64,000 nt of DNA from Neoalteromonas flava (GCF_002807685.1 NZ_PEAX01000001.1:682001-746000), one strand, 5' to 3'. Positions 46,307 to 55,543 are shown, numbered from the stretch's first letter. The notes: generated from the sequence alone by a model not told the origin. A program made the numbers and translations.

Positions 46307-46837
46307 TTGTCCGCAAGAATTAGTTGTTTACCGCTTTTATTGCTGCTTTTTGTTCAGGGATGCAGCGACCCTACCCCAAACCCTCCGGCCTGTCGCAGTA
46401 GTGTCACGGTGCCGTCCACCACCGTCAACCAAGCGGCTGGATGCATTATTGTCGCTCAGCAACAGTTACTGTTGGTGAAACACCGACTCAGCGGCCGATG
46501 GGACATTCCTGCCGGCGGTGTGCGAGCAGATGAATCACTCGCTTGTGCGGCGCATCGCGAAACCTTTGAGGAAACAGGGCTAAACGTTAGTGTGGAGAAA
46601 TATCTTGGGACCACTCAAAGTGGCCTTGCTCTGTTCCAATGTGATGAACACAGCGGTTTAGGGCCCGATAAATATACAAGTCTGCCGGTGCCATTTTGGT
46701 CAAAAACTGAAGTTTCAGCGGTAAAATGGCAAGACCCATATAGTTTGCCGGTGCGGGAGTGGCGCTTTCTTGAGCAGGTCACGGAGATAAAAGATGCGTT
46801 CGTCGTTGCCCAGCAACAGCAAAAGAATAAATCCTAA
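46307..46837 (+). CDS. Exported Nudix hydrolase (putative lipoprotein)
   Basis: About 176 residues. A signal peptide (CLPLLLLLFVQGCSD) with a lipobox-like FVQGC is followed by a Nudix domain with the box G(x5)E(x7)REUxEExGU: GGVRADE...RETFEETGL. Nudix enzymes are normally cytoplasmic, so export is unusual; if real it would act on phosphorylated compounds in the periplasm. Start uncertain: TTG 46307 (AGGA 8 bases upstream) or TTG 46301. Alternatively a cytoplasmic start near residue 45. Confidence 0.65.
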   Translation: MSARISCLPLLLLLFVQGCSDPTPNPPACRSSVTVPSTTVNQAAGCIIVAQQQLLLVKHRLSGRWDIPAGGVRADESLACAAHRETFEETGLNVSVEKYLGTTQSGLALFQCDEHSGLGPDKYTSLPVPFWSKTEVSAVKWQDPYSLPVREWRFLEQVTEIKDAFVVAQQQQKNKS

Positions 46838-46923
46838 AAGCTAAATAAACGCGTACTAATCCGACCAATTTGCCGTATAATGGCAAAATTAAAACGCTTG
46901 TTTGAATTTATTCGGAGGTGGCT

Positions 46924-48684
46924 ATGCCGCAGTACAAAGCTCCAATCACAGATTTTCAATTTCTACTCCGTGACTGGTTACAGATTGATGCACATTATCA
47001 AACAATAGGCGCGAGCGATTACGACGCTGAGTTGGTCATGGAAGTCCTTAATCAAGGGGCCAAGTTCGCTGAAGAAGTCGTTGCTCCGCTCAACCGTGAA
47101 GGTGACGAAGAAGGCTGTAAATTGGTTGATGGTAATGTTTCAACACCCGCAGGATTTGCCAAAGCCTATCAAGATTACGTGGAAAATGGCTGGAATGCGA
47201 TGCTCGGTGATCCGGACTTTGGTGGCCAAGACCTTCCATACTCTGCTGCGGTTCCTGTGCATGAGATGCTTAATTCAGCTAACTTAAGCTGGCGCTTGAC
47301 TACTATGCTAACCGAAAGTGCAGTATTAGCGGTTACCAAGCACGCCACTGATGAGTTAAAAGCCCAGTACCTTCCTCAGCTAATCTCGGGCGAATGGACC
47401 GGCACAATGAACCTTACTGAACCACAAGCAGGCACCGATTTAGCGCTCTTAAGCACTAAAGCTGAGCCACAGGCGGACGGTAGCTATGCAATCACTGGCA
47501 ACAAGATTTTCATTACCGGCGGCGATCAGGATTGGAGCAGCAATATCATTCATTTGGTGTTGGCCCGTCTACCGGATGCTCCTGCGGGAGTGAAGGGGAT
47601 CAGTTTATTTCTTGTACCTAAGTTTTTACTTGATGAAAACAGTCAACCCGGTGAGCGCAATGCGGTAAGCGTGGGTAGTATCGAGAAAAAAATGGGAATC
47701 AAAGCCAGTCCGACGTGCGTAATGAATTACGATGGTGCCAAAGGTTGGTTGGTCGGCGAGGCTAATCAAGGTTTAGCATGTATGTTTACCATGATGAACG
47801 ATGCACGCTTCCAAGTGGGGCTGCAAGGGCTTGGGGTTTGTGAAGCTTCGTATCAAGGCGCTTTGGCGTATGCCCGTGATCGCATGCAATCGCGCGCCCC
47901 ACAAGGTGCTCAACAGCCCAATGAGAAGGCAGATGCTATCATTCATCAACCTGATGTGCGCCGCATGCTTTTAACCCAAAAAGCATTTGCTGAAGGATGC
48001 CGAGCCTTATCATTAGTCTACGCAAAAACCATGGACGTAGAAAAGTACTCAGACGGCGAAGCTAAACAGCAGGCAGAACATGTGTTGCAATACCTAACCC
48101 CGGTTTGTAAGAGCTTTATGACTGACATCGGTCTTGAAGTTGCCAGTCAGGGAATTCAGATCTATGGCGGGCATGGCTATGTCCGCGAATGGGGCATGGA
48201 GCAACTAATGCGCGATGCGCGTATTGCTCAGCTGTATGAAGGTACTAACGGTATCCAAGCGGTTGATTTAATTGGGCGTAAGCTAACCCGTAGCGGTGGC
48301 GTTATGATGCGTGCAACCCATGCGGAATTCATCAAATTGACCGATGCGATTGAAGATGACAGTGCACGCGTCAGCGCGCAGGCTTTATTGACTGAGTGGC
48401 GCGAACTGTCCGAGCAGATCCTCGCTTACAGTCCTGAAGATGTCGCTGGTGGCGCCTGTGATTATTTAAATTACACCGCTTATGTATTGCTTGGTGTATT
48501 GTGGTACAGCATGGCTGACGCCGCCGTCAAAACCGACAATGCAGCACTGGCTGCAGGCAAGGTTAAAACCCGTGATTTCTATATTAAGCGCTTGCTGCCG
48601 CGCAAAGATATGCACAAAGCAAGTTTAGTGGCGGGTGCAGAAGACTTAACCGCAGTAGACGATCGCGAGTTCGATTACTTATAA
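46924..48684 (+). CDS. Acyl-CoA dehydrogenase, DmdC-like
   Basis: 586 residues from ATG 46924 (GGAGG 6 bases upstream; the GTG before it is not needed). Full ACAD N-, middle and C-terminal domains: TEPQAGTDLALL, HGYVREWGMEQLMRDARIAQLYEGTNGIQ (with the catalytic Glu in the YEGTNG loop) plus a C-terminal extension. N-terminus MPQYKAPITDFQFLL is typical of the branch that includes DmdC, 3-methylmercaptopropionyl-CoA dehydrogenase, as well as long-chain enzymes. Substrate is not certain. It is a single-gene unit closed by a terminator. Confidence 0.85.
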   Translation: MPQYKAPITDFQFLLRDWLQIDAHYQTIGASDYDAELVMEVLNQGAKFAEEVVAPLNREGDEEGCKLVDGNVSTPAGFAKAYQDYVENGWNAMLGDPDFGGQDLPYSAAVPVHEMLNSANLSWRLTTMLTESAVLAVTKHATDELKAQYLPQLISGEWTGTMNLTEPQAGTDLALLSTKAEPQADGSYAITGNKIFITGGDQDWSSNIIHLVLARLPDAPAGVKGISLFLVPKFLLDENSQPGERNAVSVGSIEKKMGIKASPTCVMNYDGAKGWLVGEANQGLACMFTMMNDARFQVGLQGLGVCEASYQGALAYARDRMQSRAPQGAQQPNEKADAIIHQPDVRRMLLTQKAFAEGCRALSLVYAKTMDVEKYSDGEAKQQAEHVLQYLTPVCKSFMTDIGLEVASQGIQIYGGHGYVREWGMEQLMRDARIAQLYEGTNGIQAVDLIGRKLTRSGGVMMRATHAEFIKLTDAIEDDSARVSAQALLTEWRELSEQILAYSPEDVAGGACDYLNYTAYVLLGVLWYSMADAAVKTDNAALAAGKVKTRDFYIKRLLPRKDMHKASLVAGAEDLTAVDDREFDYL

Positions 48685-48698
48685 ATCTGCTCATTGGT

Positions 48699-48730
48699 AA
48701 GGCTCGATGTTATTCGGGCCTTCTTTCTTA
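48699..48730. terminator. Terminator between acyl-CoA dehydrogenase and membrane protein genes
   Basis: Stem AAGGCTCGA / TCGGGCCTT (one G-T pair) followed by CTTTCTTATTTT on the plus strand. It separates two convergent genes. Confidence 0.6.
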
Positions 48731-48732
48731 TT

Positions 48733-49386
48733 TTAACCTGCCTTTGCCTGCGACCGCGGCAAAAATGCCACGCACACAAACTGACTCACCATCAAGGCAG
48801 CGAACCACCATTCAAACGCATTATCCCAGTTGTTATAGCCTGACCATGTGAAGCCTAATATTGCACTGATGATCCCCAAGCACCATAGTCCAGTGGTGAT
48901 CCAAAACAAACGTTGCCGAACCGATTGCCTAATGTACTCTGCGTGATCAGAGCTGGAAATTATCCGAAGCACCCACAAATGTGCGAACGCGGTGAAAGCA
49001 AAGTATCCGACCACCCCCATACGCCTTGGTACTTGCCATGATTCGCCGATGGCCCCTAAGGTCAACGTATAAATACCAAGCGCCAGACATGCACTATAAC
49101 CAAGTATACGAATGAGAAAAATGCCGCGTGGGGGCATAGCCTGCGACTGCAACCAAGCCGCTAACGAACGCCAATACATGGCCATGCACACAGCCGCGGG
49201 CAGCATGAACAGTTTAAAGATATAAAATTGCGGAACTTCACGCCCGGTCGCACTGATCGAATGGCAGTGCGACCAATATGGGTTACACCATTCCAACGCC
49301 TGAGTTGACGCTGCGGTTACCCAAGTAATGTGCACGGTCAGCGCAGGGATCAGTGCGCTTGCAAGGGCCCAGTGCCGCAGGGTCAT
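48733..49386 (-). CDS. Multi-pass membrane protein (possibly Frag1/DRAM/Sfk1-like)
   Basis: 217 residues with six hydrophobic segments. WCNPYWSHCHSISATGRE, with its short Cys/His-rich loop, and the C-terminal EWWFAALMVSQFVCVAF resemble the Frag1/DRAM/Sfk1 (CWH43-N) family, but I rate this tentative. No catalytic motif seen. It starts 16 bases downstream of the DUF3016 gene, probably co-transcribed with it. Confidence 0.5.
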   Translation of the reverse strand: MTLRHWALASALIPALTVHITWVTAASTQALEWCNPYWSHCHSISATGREVPQFYIFKLFMLPAAVCMAMYWRSLAAWLQSQAMPPRGIFLIRILGYSACLALGIYTLTLGAIGESWQVPRRMGVVGYFAFTAFAHLWVLRIISSSDHAEYIRQSVRQRLFWITTGLWCLGIISAILGFTWSGYNNWDNAFEWWFAALMVSQFVCVAFLPRSQAKAG

Positions 49387-49402
49387 TACGGCGGCACCGA
49401 AG

Positions 49403-49942
49403 CTAGTTTTTAGCGGTTGCTATATATTGGCCGAATTCATCAGCAAACCACTCATCTAACATGCGCTTCTCATAACGCAACGCCGTTGAACTTGCCCCAC
49501 GGATTGAACGCTGTAAAAAGCCCATGTCTTTTAGCTCTACTTCGCCTTTCTGCAACAGCTCGCCTTCGGACGCCAACTCATAGGAAAATGACATGCGCGG
49601 AATATCGATATCTTTAATTAAACGCACATCTTGCCCACCTTGCCCCAAACCAACAAATGACGCTGGCCAGACTTGGCCGGCTAAATCGACATCAGTCACG
49701 GTAATCTTCCAAGTGGCGTTTTCTGGCAAGCGTTCTGCTAACTTAACAAAGTGTTGCTCGAATTGATGAAAAGTATTGTCCATGAAGCGCTTGCGTGATT
49801 CATTCGCAGGCCGCACATCAGTATAATCTTCCGGCGACTGCCATTCGACTGATACTTTTGTACTGACAGGTTGTTCCCCTGCCCATAAGGCAAAAGGCAA
49901 AAATGCCAGCGAGAATAAAGTTAGCTTACGAGAAAATTTCAT
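49403..49942 (-). CDS. DUF3016 periplasmic protein
   Basis: 179 residues from ATG 49942 (GAGGGGC just upstream), with signal peptide MKFSRKLTLFSLAFLPFALWAGE. The body, VSVEWQSPEDYTDVRPANE...GQVWPASFVGLGQGGQDVR, is characteristic of DUF3016 proteins of gammaproteobacteria, whose function is unknown. Confidence 0.8.
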   Translation of the reverse strand: MKFSRKLTLFSLAFLPFALWAGEQPVSTKVSVEWQSPEDYTDVRPANESRKRFMDNTFHQFEQHFVKLAERLPENATWKITVTDVDLAGQVWPASFVGLGQGGQDVRLIKDIDIPRMSFSYELASEGELLQKGEVELKDMGFLQRSIRGASSTALRYEKRMLDEWFADEFGQYIATAKN

Positions 49943-50074
49943 AATTGCCCCTCTAACTGATTTACTTAAAAGCATACACGCAAACTGTCAGACAGTTATC
50001 GTAGTATTAAGTTTAGTTAAAGTATATGAACTGAGCCTGAATAAAATTGAGAGTAAGACTCGGCGAAGGACGGA

Positions 50075-50446
50075 TTAGCTAGCGCGCTGCATAGACAGCA
50101 GCGCAGATTGAGTCATTTCACGACAAACCACTCGTAAGCTGGTGCCGTAAATAAAAGGATTCATATCGCCATTCACACAGTATTGACGATGAAAGTGTTC
50201 GACTGACTGACGATTGCGCATGACTTCGTCAAGGTATTCCCGTTGCTTTTCAGTCATACCGCCAACCGCAGGCTGAATGTTATCGTACAACTGCGATATC
50301 TCTTGCTTGTCAGGGATCTCAGCAATCACTGTCATCCATTCTGTTGCGGTGTCTTGCATATCACCCAGCCAATATTGCATGAACGGAGTACGTAACACCG
50401 TTACAAGCAAAACGACTTCAATGAATACAATAAATGCCTTAAACAT
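50075..50446 (-). CDS. Small membrane-anchored hypothetical protein
   Basis: About 123 residues from ATG 50446 (a GTG three codons upstream is possible). One N-terminal hydrophobic segment (VFIEVVLLVTVLRTP) followed by a soluble, helical C-terminal region with two Cys (QYCVNGDMN, RVVCRE). No known family recognised. Lies between the DUF3016 gene and the divergent ccoG. Confidence 0.5.
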   Translation of the reverse strand: MFKAFIVFIEVVLLVTVLRTPFMQYWLGDMQDTATEWMTVIAEIPDKQEISQLYDNIQPAVGGMTEKQREYLDEVMRNRQSVEHFHRQYCVNGDMNPFIYGTSLRVVCREMTQSALLSMQRAS

Positions 50447-50572
50447 AATAGTCACAATGGGTTATTCATGGGTGCCACAATACGCAGTGTAAGACCATAA
50501 AAAAATCCATTTGTTCATACTCGGGTATACAAAACAATAACGCCGATGCATCGCGAGAATAACTTAGAAAAA

Positions 50573-50586
50573 TTGATCTAAGTTAA
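50573..50586 (+). promoter_or_regulatory. FNR/Anr-like box upstream of ccoG
   Basis: TTGATCTAAGTTAA differs from the FNR consensus TTGATNNNNATCAA at two positions in the right half. Its centre is about 41 bases upstream of the start predicted from TATACT at 50608-50613, the class II FNR spacing. Confidence 0.55.
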
Positions 50587-50605
50587 CTTTTAAGTCGCAC
50601 AATTA

Positions 50606-50625
50606 GGTATACTTGTCTGTATACC
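50606..50625 (+). promoter_or_regulatory. Perfect palindrome overlapping the ccoG -10/start
   Basis: GGTATAC and GTATACC with a 6-base spacer, covering the TATACT -10 hexamer. It may be an operator for an unidentified regulator. Confidence 0.45.
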
Positions 50626-50668
50626 GTACGCCAGTGCGTAGCCTGCAAACTACGATTAAGGGCAATCC

Positions 50669-52102
50669 ATGAACAGTCAAATTCCGGTTAAAGATGTCAC
50701 ACCGGTAAAAGTCCACAAGCCGAAAAAGAGCAATCAGGGTGAACACTATTCGCCACGCAGCCGTATTTATGTGCGCGCCGTAGAAGGTACCTTTGAAAAT
50801 ATTCGCCGTTTCTTTGGTCTCGTGTTTCTAGGGATCTTTGCCATTATTCCTTGGCTACAATACAACGGCAGCCAAGCGGTGCTATTGGACATTGCTGAGC
50901 AACGCTTTACTCTGTTCAGTTTAACCCTGTGGCCGCAAGATCTCACTTTGCTTGCATGGTTGTTAATTGTTTCTGCTTACGCATTGTTTTTTGTGACCAC
51001 TTTTGCCGGTCGCGTCTGGTGTGGCTTCATGTGCCCGCAGACTACCTGGACATTCATTTACATTTGGTTTGAAGAAAAGATCGAAGGACCGCGCAACAAA
51101 CGCATGAAGTTAGATGAGCGCCCTATGGATTTTGATAAGTTTTGGCGCAAAACCTTGAAACACACTGCCTGGGTCGCTGTGGCTTTACTCACCGCGCTGA
51201 CTTTTGTTGGCTACTTTACGCCGATTGACCGGTTATTCGTTGACTTTTTCACCTTTAGCACCAGCTTTTGGGCGGCATTTTCGGTGATCTTCTTCACTGT
51301 TTGCACATACGGCAATGCGGGTTGGATGCGGGAAATTATGTGTACCCACATGTGCCCGTATGCACGATTCCAGTCGGCGATGTTCGATAAAGACACATTT
51401 ACGGTTGCGTACAATCCAACTCGCGGTGAGCAGCGTGGACCAAGGCCGCGTAAACTGCCCCATAGTGAGCTTGCTGACAAAGGCTTAGGTGACTGTATTG
51501 ACTGTAACCTCTGTGTACAGGTCTGCCCAACAGGAATCGATATCCGTAACGGCCTGCAGTACGAATGTATCAACTGTGGCGCCTGTGTAGACGCATGTAA
51601 CGGGGTCATGGAGAAAATGGATTATCCTAAAGGACTTATCAGTTTCACCTCTGAACATGAACTTAAAGGCGGCACCACGAATATTGTTAGGCCTAAACTG
51701 ATTGGTTACGCCATTGTGTTGGTAGTAATGACGGGATTGTTAGCCTTCGAAATGTTGACGCGCTCATCCGTTGAAGTTGACATCATTCGAGATCGAAATT
51801 CACTCTATCGCGAAAATAACGCAGGCTTAATTGAAAATGTTTATACCTTAAAGATTCTTAATAAATCGCAAGAAGACCGCGTTTACACGATTGCGGTAAA
51901 AGGCTTGGCAGAGTACGAATATCTTGGGGAGCAAGTGGTGAATGTTAGCGGTGGCGAAGTGTTTAGCTTACCCATTTCAATCGCTACCGCACCAGAAAAC
52001 CTGGATGGTCGCGTAACTGACATTGATTTTTATGTACAAACGCAAGATGCAAAGGGTAATCTAATCGAAGTTGAAGAGCCCAGTAAGTTTTTATATCGGT
52101 GA
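50669..52102 (+). CDS. ccoG: Cytochrome c oxidase accessory protein CcoG (FixG/RdxA)
   Basis: 477 residues: several membrane segments, the CGFMCPQTTW motif, two 4Fe-4S clusters (DCIDCNLCVQVCPTGIDIRN and CINCGACVDACN) and a C-terminal immunoglobulin-like periplasmic domain. It is required for copper delivery and assembly of cbb3 oxidase. The downstream kinase gene begins on its stop (GTGA). The FNR-like site fits oxygen-limited regulation. Confidence 0.92.
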   Translation: MNSQIPVKDVTPVKVHKPKKSNQGEHYSPRSRIYVRAVEGTFENIRRFFGLVFLGIFAIIPWLQYNGSQAVLLDIAEQRFTLFSLTLWPQDLTLLAWLLIVSAYALFFVTTFAGRVWCGFMCPQTTWTFIYIWFEEKIEGPRNKRMKLDERPMDFDKFWRKTLKHTAWVAVALLTALTFVGYFTPIDRLFVDFFTFSTSFWAAFSVIFFTVCTYGNAGWMREIMCTHMCPYARFQSAMFDKDTFTVAYNPTRGEQRGPRPRKLPHSELADKGLGDCIDCNLCVQVCPTGIDIRNGLQYECINCGACVDACNGVMEKMDYPKGLISFTSEHELKGGTTNIVRPKLIGYAIVLVVMTGLLAFEMLTRSSVEVDIIRDRNSLYRENNAGLIENVYTLKILNKSQEDRVYTIAVKGLAEYEYLGEQVVNVSGGEVFSLPISIATAPENLDGRVTDIDFYVQTQDAKGNLIEVEEPSKFLYR

Positions 52103-53121
52103 CCGCTATTTCAAATTCCACCTCTAGCAAAGCCAGCGCTTCTAGTGCTGGCTTTCAGTTTTCTGACCTGACCCCTGATCTGATCCTCAATGCGCTAGAG
52201 AGCATCGGCGTGTTCGCAGAATCGGGTTTACTCGCACTAAATAGCTATGAGAACCGTGTTTATCAATTTATCGACGAGAGCCGTACCCGTTGGGTAGTTA
52301 AATTTTACCGCCCTGAGCGCTGGACTGACGAACAAATTTTAGAAGAACACAGTTTCGCCACCGAGTTGATGGATGCTGAAATCCCAGTTGTTGCGCCCGT
52401 AGCGCTTAACGGCGACTCACTGCATCACTTTCAAGGATATCGCTTTAGTCTTTTCCCTTCGGTTGGTGGACGGCAATTCGAAGTGGATAATTTAGACCAG
52501 CTAGAACAGGTGGGGCGCTATCTTGGCCGCATCCATGGGGTAGGCAAAGCCAAACCATTTCAGCATCGCCCTGAGTTTAGCGTAGAGCAATACTTAACCC
52601 TGCCAACTCAGCAGTTACAACACAGTGAGTTTATTCCCGCAGCACTAGAAACCCCTTTTTTCACAATCCTAGAACAGGTGGTGCAGGCTGCCGGTGCACG
52701 TTTTCGTGCGCAAAATTTTATTCGCTTGCATGGCGACTGCCATCCCAGCAATATTTTATGGCGTGATGGGCCGAGTATTTTGGATCTAGATGACTGTCGC
52801 ATGGGGCCCGCAGTCCAAGATCTGTGGATGATGTTATCAGGCGACCGCATGCAACAACAATTGCAACTGGAAGTGCTCGTGGAAGCTTATGAGGAATTTC
52901 ATTCCTTTGCGACCGAGCAGCTCGACCAAGTCGAAGTACTGCGCGCCATGCGCATGGTGCACTATATGGCTTGGCTCGCCAAACGTTGGGGCGATGCGGC
53001 TTTTCCTAAAGCCTTCCCCTGGTTTGCCAGTGAAAAGTATTGGGAGCAACAGATCCTGAGTCTTAAAGAACAACTAGCCGCACTGGATGAATCGCCGCTT
53101 AAGTTGATGAGCGGGTTTTAG
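52099..53121 (+). CDS. srkA: Stress response serine/threonine kinase SrkA (YihE)
   Basis: 340 residues, GTG start inside the ccoG stop (overlap GTGA). Kinase-like fold: NSYENRVYQFIDE, VVKFYRPERWTDEQI, then LHGDCHPSNILWRDGPSILDLDDCRMGPAVQDLW (catalytic loop HGDCHPSNI and metal-binding DLDD; shown only in part). It protects against envelope and oxidative stress death in E. coli. Start alternatives downstream cannot be excluded. Confidence 0.85.
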   Translation: MTAISNSTSSKASASSAGFQFSDLTPDLILNALESIGVFAESGLLALNSYENRVYQFIDESRTRWVVKFYRPERWTDEQILEEHSFATELMDAEIPVVAPVALNGDSLHHFQGYRFSLFPSVGGRQFEVDNLDQLEQVGRYLGRIHGVGKAKPFQHRPEFSVEQYLTLPTQQLQHSEFIPAALETPFFTILEQVVQAAGARFRAQNFIRLHGDCHPSNILWRDGPSILDLDDCRMGPAVQDLWMMLSGDRMQQQLQLEVLVEAYEEFHSFATEQLDQVEVLRAMRMVHYMAWLAKRWGDAAFPKAFPWFASEKYWEQQILSLKEQLAALDESPLKLMSGF

Positions 53122-53126
53122 CTACT

Positions 53127-53798
53127 ATGCAAAACTCAGTGATGGCCCTACGCAAACGCGAGATGCTTACTGCACAGCGCCCATTTCTTGCTCGTGGTTC
53201 AAAGATCATGCGTTGTGACGATTGCCTATTGCCTAAAAGCGCTTGCATCTGTGATGCGAAACCACAGTCAACGGCAAAAAGCGCGTTTTTGTTTTTAATG
53301 TATCGCGGAGAATACTATAAGCCGACTAACACAGGCCGTCTTATTGCTGATGTGGCGCAGGAAAATTTTGCCTTTGTTTGGAATCGAACCCAACCTGATC
53401 AAGCCTTGCTGGAATTGTTGAACAACGCTCGCTACCAACCTATCGTGATTTTTCCGCAACAGGATGTGGATGAGAAGCGCCGCATCTCACAGATCCCTGA
53501 GCAGAAAAACCGCATTCCACTCTTTATTATGCTGGACGGTACATGGCGGGAAGCGAAAAAAATGATGGCGAAAAGCCCCTATTTAAATGATTTTCCGGTA
53601 CTCGGTATTACCCCCGAGAAATCCTCAAATTATATTCTGCGAGAGGCAGTGCACCAACATCAACTCTGTACAGCCGAAGTTGGAGTTGAGGTTTTGCGTT
53701 TGGCCGGAGAGCTCCAGTCAGCAGATAGTCTTGAAACTTATTTTAATCATTTCAGGACGCGTTACCTAAAAGGGAAAATGAATCAGACTATGCTATGA
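53127..53798 (+). CDS. tapT: DTW-domain tRNA-uridine aminocarboxypropyltransferase (TapT-like)
   Basis: 223 residues: CDDCLLPKSACIC zinc-binding start, and the DTW motif LDGTWREAKKMMAKSPYL near residue 140. DTW proteins transfer the 3-amino-3-carboxypropyl group of SAM to uridine; E. coli has TapT (U47) and TuaA. The zinc-binding N-terminus is seen in TapT (YfiP). It lies 5 bases after srkA, likely the last gene in the ccoG operon. Which member it is cannot be told here. Confidence 0.75.
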   Translation: MQNSVMALRKREMLTAQRPFLARGSKIMRCDDCLLPKSACICDAKPQSTAKSAFLFLMYRGEYYKPTNTGRLIADVAQENFAFVWNRTQPDQALLELLNNARYQPIVIFPQQDVDEKRRISQIPEQKNRIPLFIMLDGTWREAKKMMAKSPYLNDFPVLGITPEKSSNYILREAVHQHQLCTAEVGVEVLRLAGELQSADSLETYFNHFRTRYLKGKMNQTML

Positions 53799-53833
53799 AA
53801 CAGGTTTAAATGTTTTTTAAACAATGAAAAAGC

Positions 53834-53903
53834 GGTCATCCTCGCAAAAACGCAGATCTTCTAAATACAACTTCCTACCCGTCATCCTCGAGAAATCGAG
53901 GAT
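53834..53903. repeat. Two short palindromic repeats (REP-like), left border of the island
   Basis: 53884-53903 holds ATCCTCGA / TCGAGGAT with a 4-base loop (GAAA). A degenerate copy with the same GTCATCCTCG lead is at 53836-53862. Both share the GTCATCCT start and geometry with those at 56541-56609. The remaining 53799-54066 is AT-rich with no gene or other signal seen. Confidence 0.55.
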
Positions 53904-54066
53904 CTCCTTCATACAATTACCGGTCGTTCAGATTTTAGGATTTTAATATTGGATAATTGCAGGTAAGAGACCTTGTTCGCTAAAGATATGAATGATCACT
54001 TTATTTGGAAAGCGGACGTTCAATCCTTGTTCGGTTTAGAGAGGAAATGAGGAAATTCTCACCATA

Positions 54067-54080
54067 GTCGTTTGTTATGC
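54067..54080 (-). repeat. Partial attC half site (third)
   Basis: Minus strand GCATAACAAACGAC resembles the start (R'' part) of an attC, 11 bases after the stop of the gene at 54092. No matching second half was found in the following 150 bases, so the site looks truncated. Confidence 0.4.
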
Positions 54081-54091
54081 ATTTTGCCACG

Positions 54092-55132
54092 TTAACCATT
54101 GCCTGATTCTGCTTTTTTAACATCTAAGATGTCGTAGATTAACTCAATGACCAACTCAGGGAAGCTATGCTCTACTAATTGTTGCGCTCTATTTATAGTG
54201 GGCCACATAGAGTCACCCTTATCACCTTGGCTAAGGCTCATCCAGTAGGTAGGGTAATACCTAACAAACATACCCAAAAAATAAGAGACCATGTATGTGA
54301 GACATAACTGAGAATATCTTGCCCCAGAAGGGAAGGGTTCAGTTAGGTGTAATGAGGGGATTGTTCCGAATGTTTTTCCTATGTAGGTATGAATAAACAT
54401 TGGGAGGTTGTTCTTAAATGTTTTACTTTCACAAGTTAGCGTGACCCAATCTCCTTCAATAGTGCTTCTGTACCCTAATTTTTCGTATGTCTCACTAAAA
54501 TGCGAGAAATTAGCCGCGCTAATTTTTGCAGAAAATCCGACCTCCTCAGTGTATTTCATCTGGTTTATTGATGAATATTTCTTCACTTGAGAAATATTTG
54601 AATAGTCCTTCTGTAGGTCTGGTATCCGAGAAAATAAATCATCCACAGTAAATTCATCCCCCGTCGCCGGTTTGACATAGTCAAGGCGCCAATCGACAGC
54701 AGATGAGTTTACGTGCAAAGATATACGGTTGTTAGTGTGAGTTATAAAGTCATTAAAGAGACCGGAGGTTGTACGTATTTTTAGATTTCTAAGGCTCCGT
54801 AATCCGGTGCTGATTTCACCAGAAAGGATGTCACCCCAGCCCACCGTTTCAAGCCCATGGCTACCGGTTAACCCTTCCTCGCCTCCATTTTTCTTCATGA
54901 GTAATAGGAGCGCTCGGCTCAACGAGGCAACACCATAGAAAGTAAGTAATGGTTTAACAGCGTAATTAGCATGTGCGGCGTTTCTAAAATATTCCCTAGC
55001 TTGTTTTGCCGCTGAGTTTATTTCTTTTGCCCTTCGAGCATTTAGCTCTCGGCCATGGATAGAATTAAACCATTGCTGAGTTAAATCTCGGCTCTCTAAA
55101 GAAAGTAGCTGCTGCCAGGTTTCATTATTCAT
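54092..55132 (-). CDS. Cassette gene, YaaC-like protein
   Basis: 346 residues from ATG 55132 (MNNETWQQLL); the longer frame starts inside an attC site and is not expected. No signal peptide or TM. Features resemble YaaC-like proteins (PF14175): AAKQAREYFRNAAHAN, KPLLTFYGVASLSRALLLL and the C-terminal YMVSYFLGMFVRYYPTYW. Function unknown. It is on the minus strand like the other cassettes, and its codon use is AT-richer than its neighbours by eye. Confidence 0.6.
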   Translation of the reverse strand: MNNETWQQLLSLESRDLTQQWFNSIHGRELNARRAKEINSAAKQAREYFRNAAHANYAVKPLLTFYGVASLSRALLLLMKKNGGEEGLTGSHGLETVGWGDILSGEISTGLRSLRNLKIRTTSGLFNDFITHTNNRISLHVNSSAVDWRLDYVKPATGDEFTVDDLFSRIPDLQKDYSNISQVKKYSSINQMKYTEEVGFSAKISAANFSHFSETYEKLGYRSTIEGDWVTLTCESKTFKNNLPMFIHTYIGKTFGTIPSLHLTEPFPSGARYSQLCLTYMVSYFLGMFVRYYPTYWMSLSQGDKGDSMWPTINRAQQLVEHSFPELVIELIYDILDVKKAESGNG

Positions 55133-55173
55133 TTGTATACTTGGACTTCCCGTATGTCTCAATCTATCTAAGG

Positions 55174-55262
55174 TGCATAACGCCACGCATAAAGGGCAGA
55201 TAGCTGTGGGCTAAAATTGCGCGCAGCGCGAGCGTAGCGAGTTTTAATGCGATTGTTAGCTG
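55174..55262 (-). repeat. attC recombination site 1
   Basis: On the minus strand it starts AGCTAACAATCGCATTAAA and ends CCTTTATGCGTGGCGTTATG. The ends pair as an imperfect inverted repeat (TAAC...CGCAT.AAA with TTT.ATGCG...GTTA), the architecture of chromosomal integron attC sites (VCR-like). Length about 89 bases. Confidence 0.7.
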
Positions 55263-55291
55263 TCAGAGCGCAAGACTTCCTAGGAACCCAT

Positions 55292-55543
55292 TTAATAACC
55301 AACAAAAGACACCTCAGGTTTATAAACTAAAGCAACAATTACGAATACAACGATTAAAACGAAAAATAAGGTTTCAATAGTACTATTGAGTAGTAGCTCC
55401 TTGAAGATTTTCGCTTTATTTGGGTTTTTCTTCTTATGGGCTACATACAGTGAATAATAAACCTTCTTGTACTTCAAAACAGCCAGTAAGCCAACAACGC
55501 AACCGACAGTAAATAGAAGAACAGTAATCCATGAGCCGTACAT
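55292..55543 (-). CDS. Cassette gene, two-TM small membrane protein
   Basis: 83 residues. Hydrophobic segments at about 6-23 (VLLFTVGCVVGLLAVL) and 58-74 (TLFFVLIVVFVIVALVY), with a basic loop (AHKKKNPNKAK) between. No known family recognised. It lies between the two attC sites as a typical cassette. Small membrane proteins of this kind are frequent in integron cassettes and are often of unknown function. Confidence 0.5.
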   Translation of the reverse strand: MYGSWITVLLFTVGCVVGLLAVLKYKKVYYSLYVAHKKKNPNKAKIFKELLLNSTIETLFFVLIVVFVIVALVYKPEVSFVGY

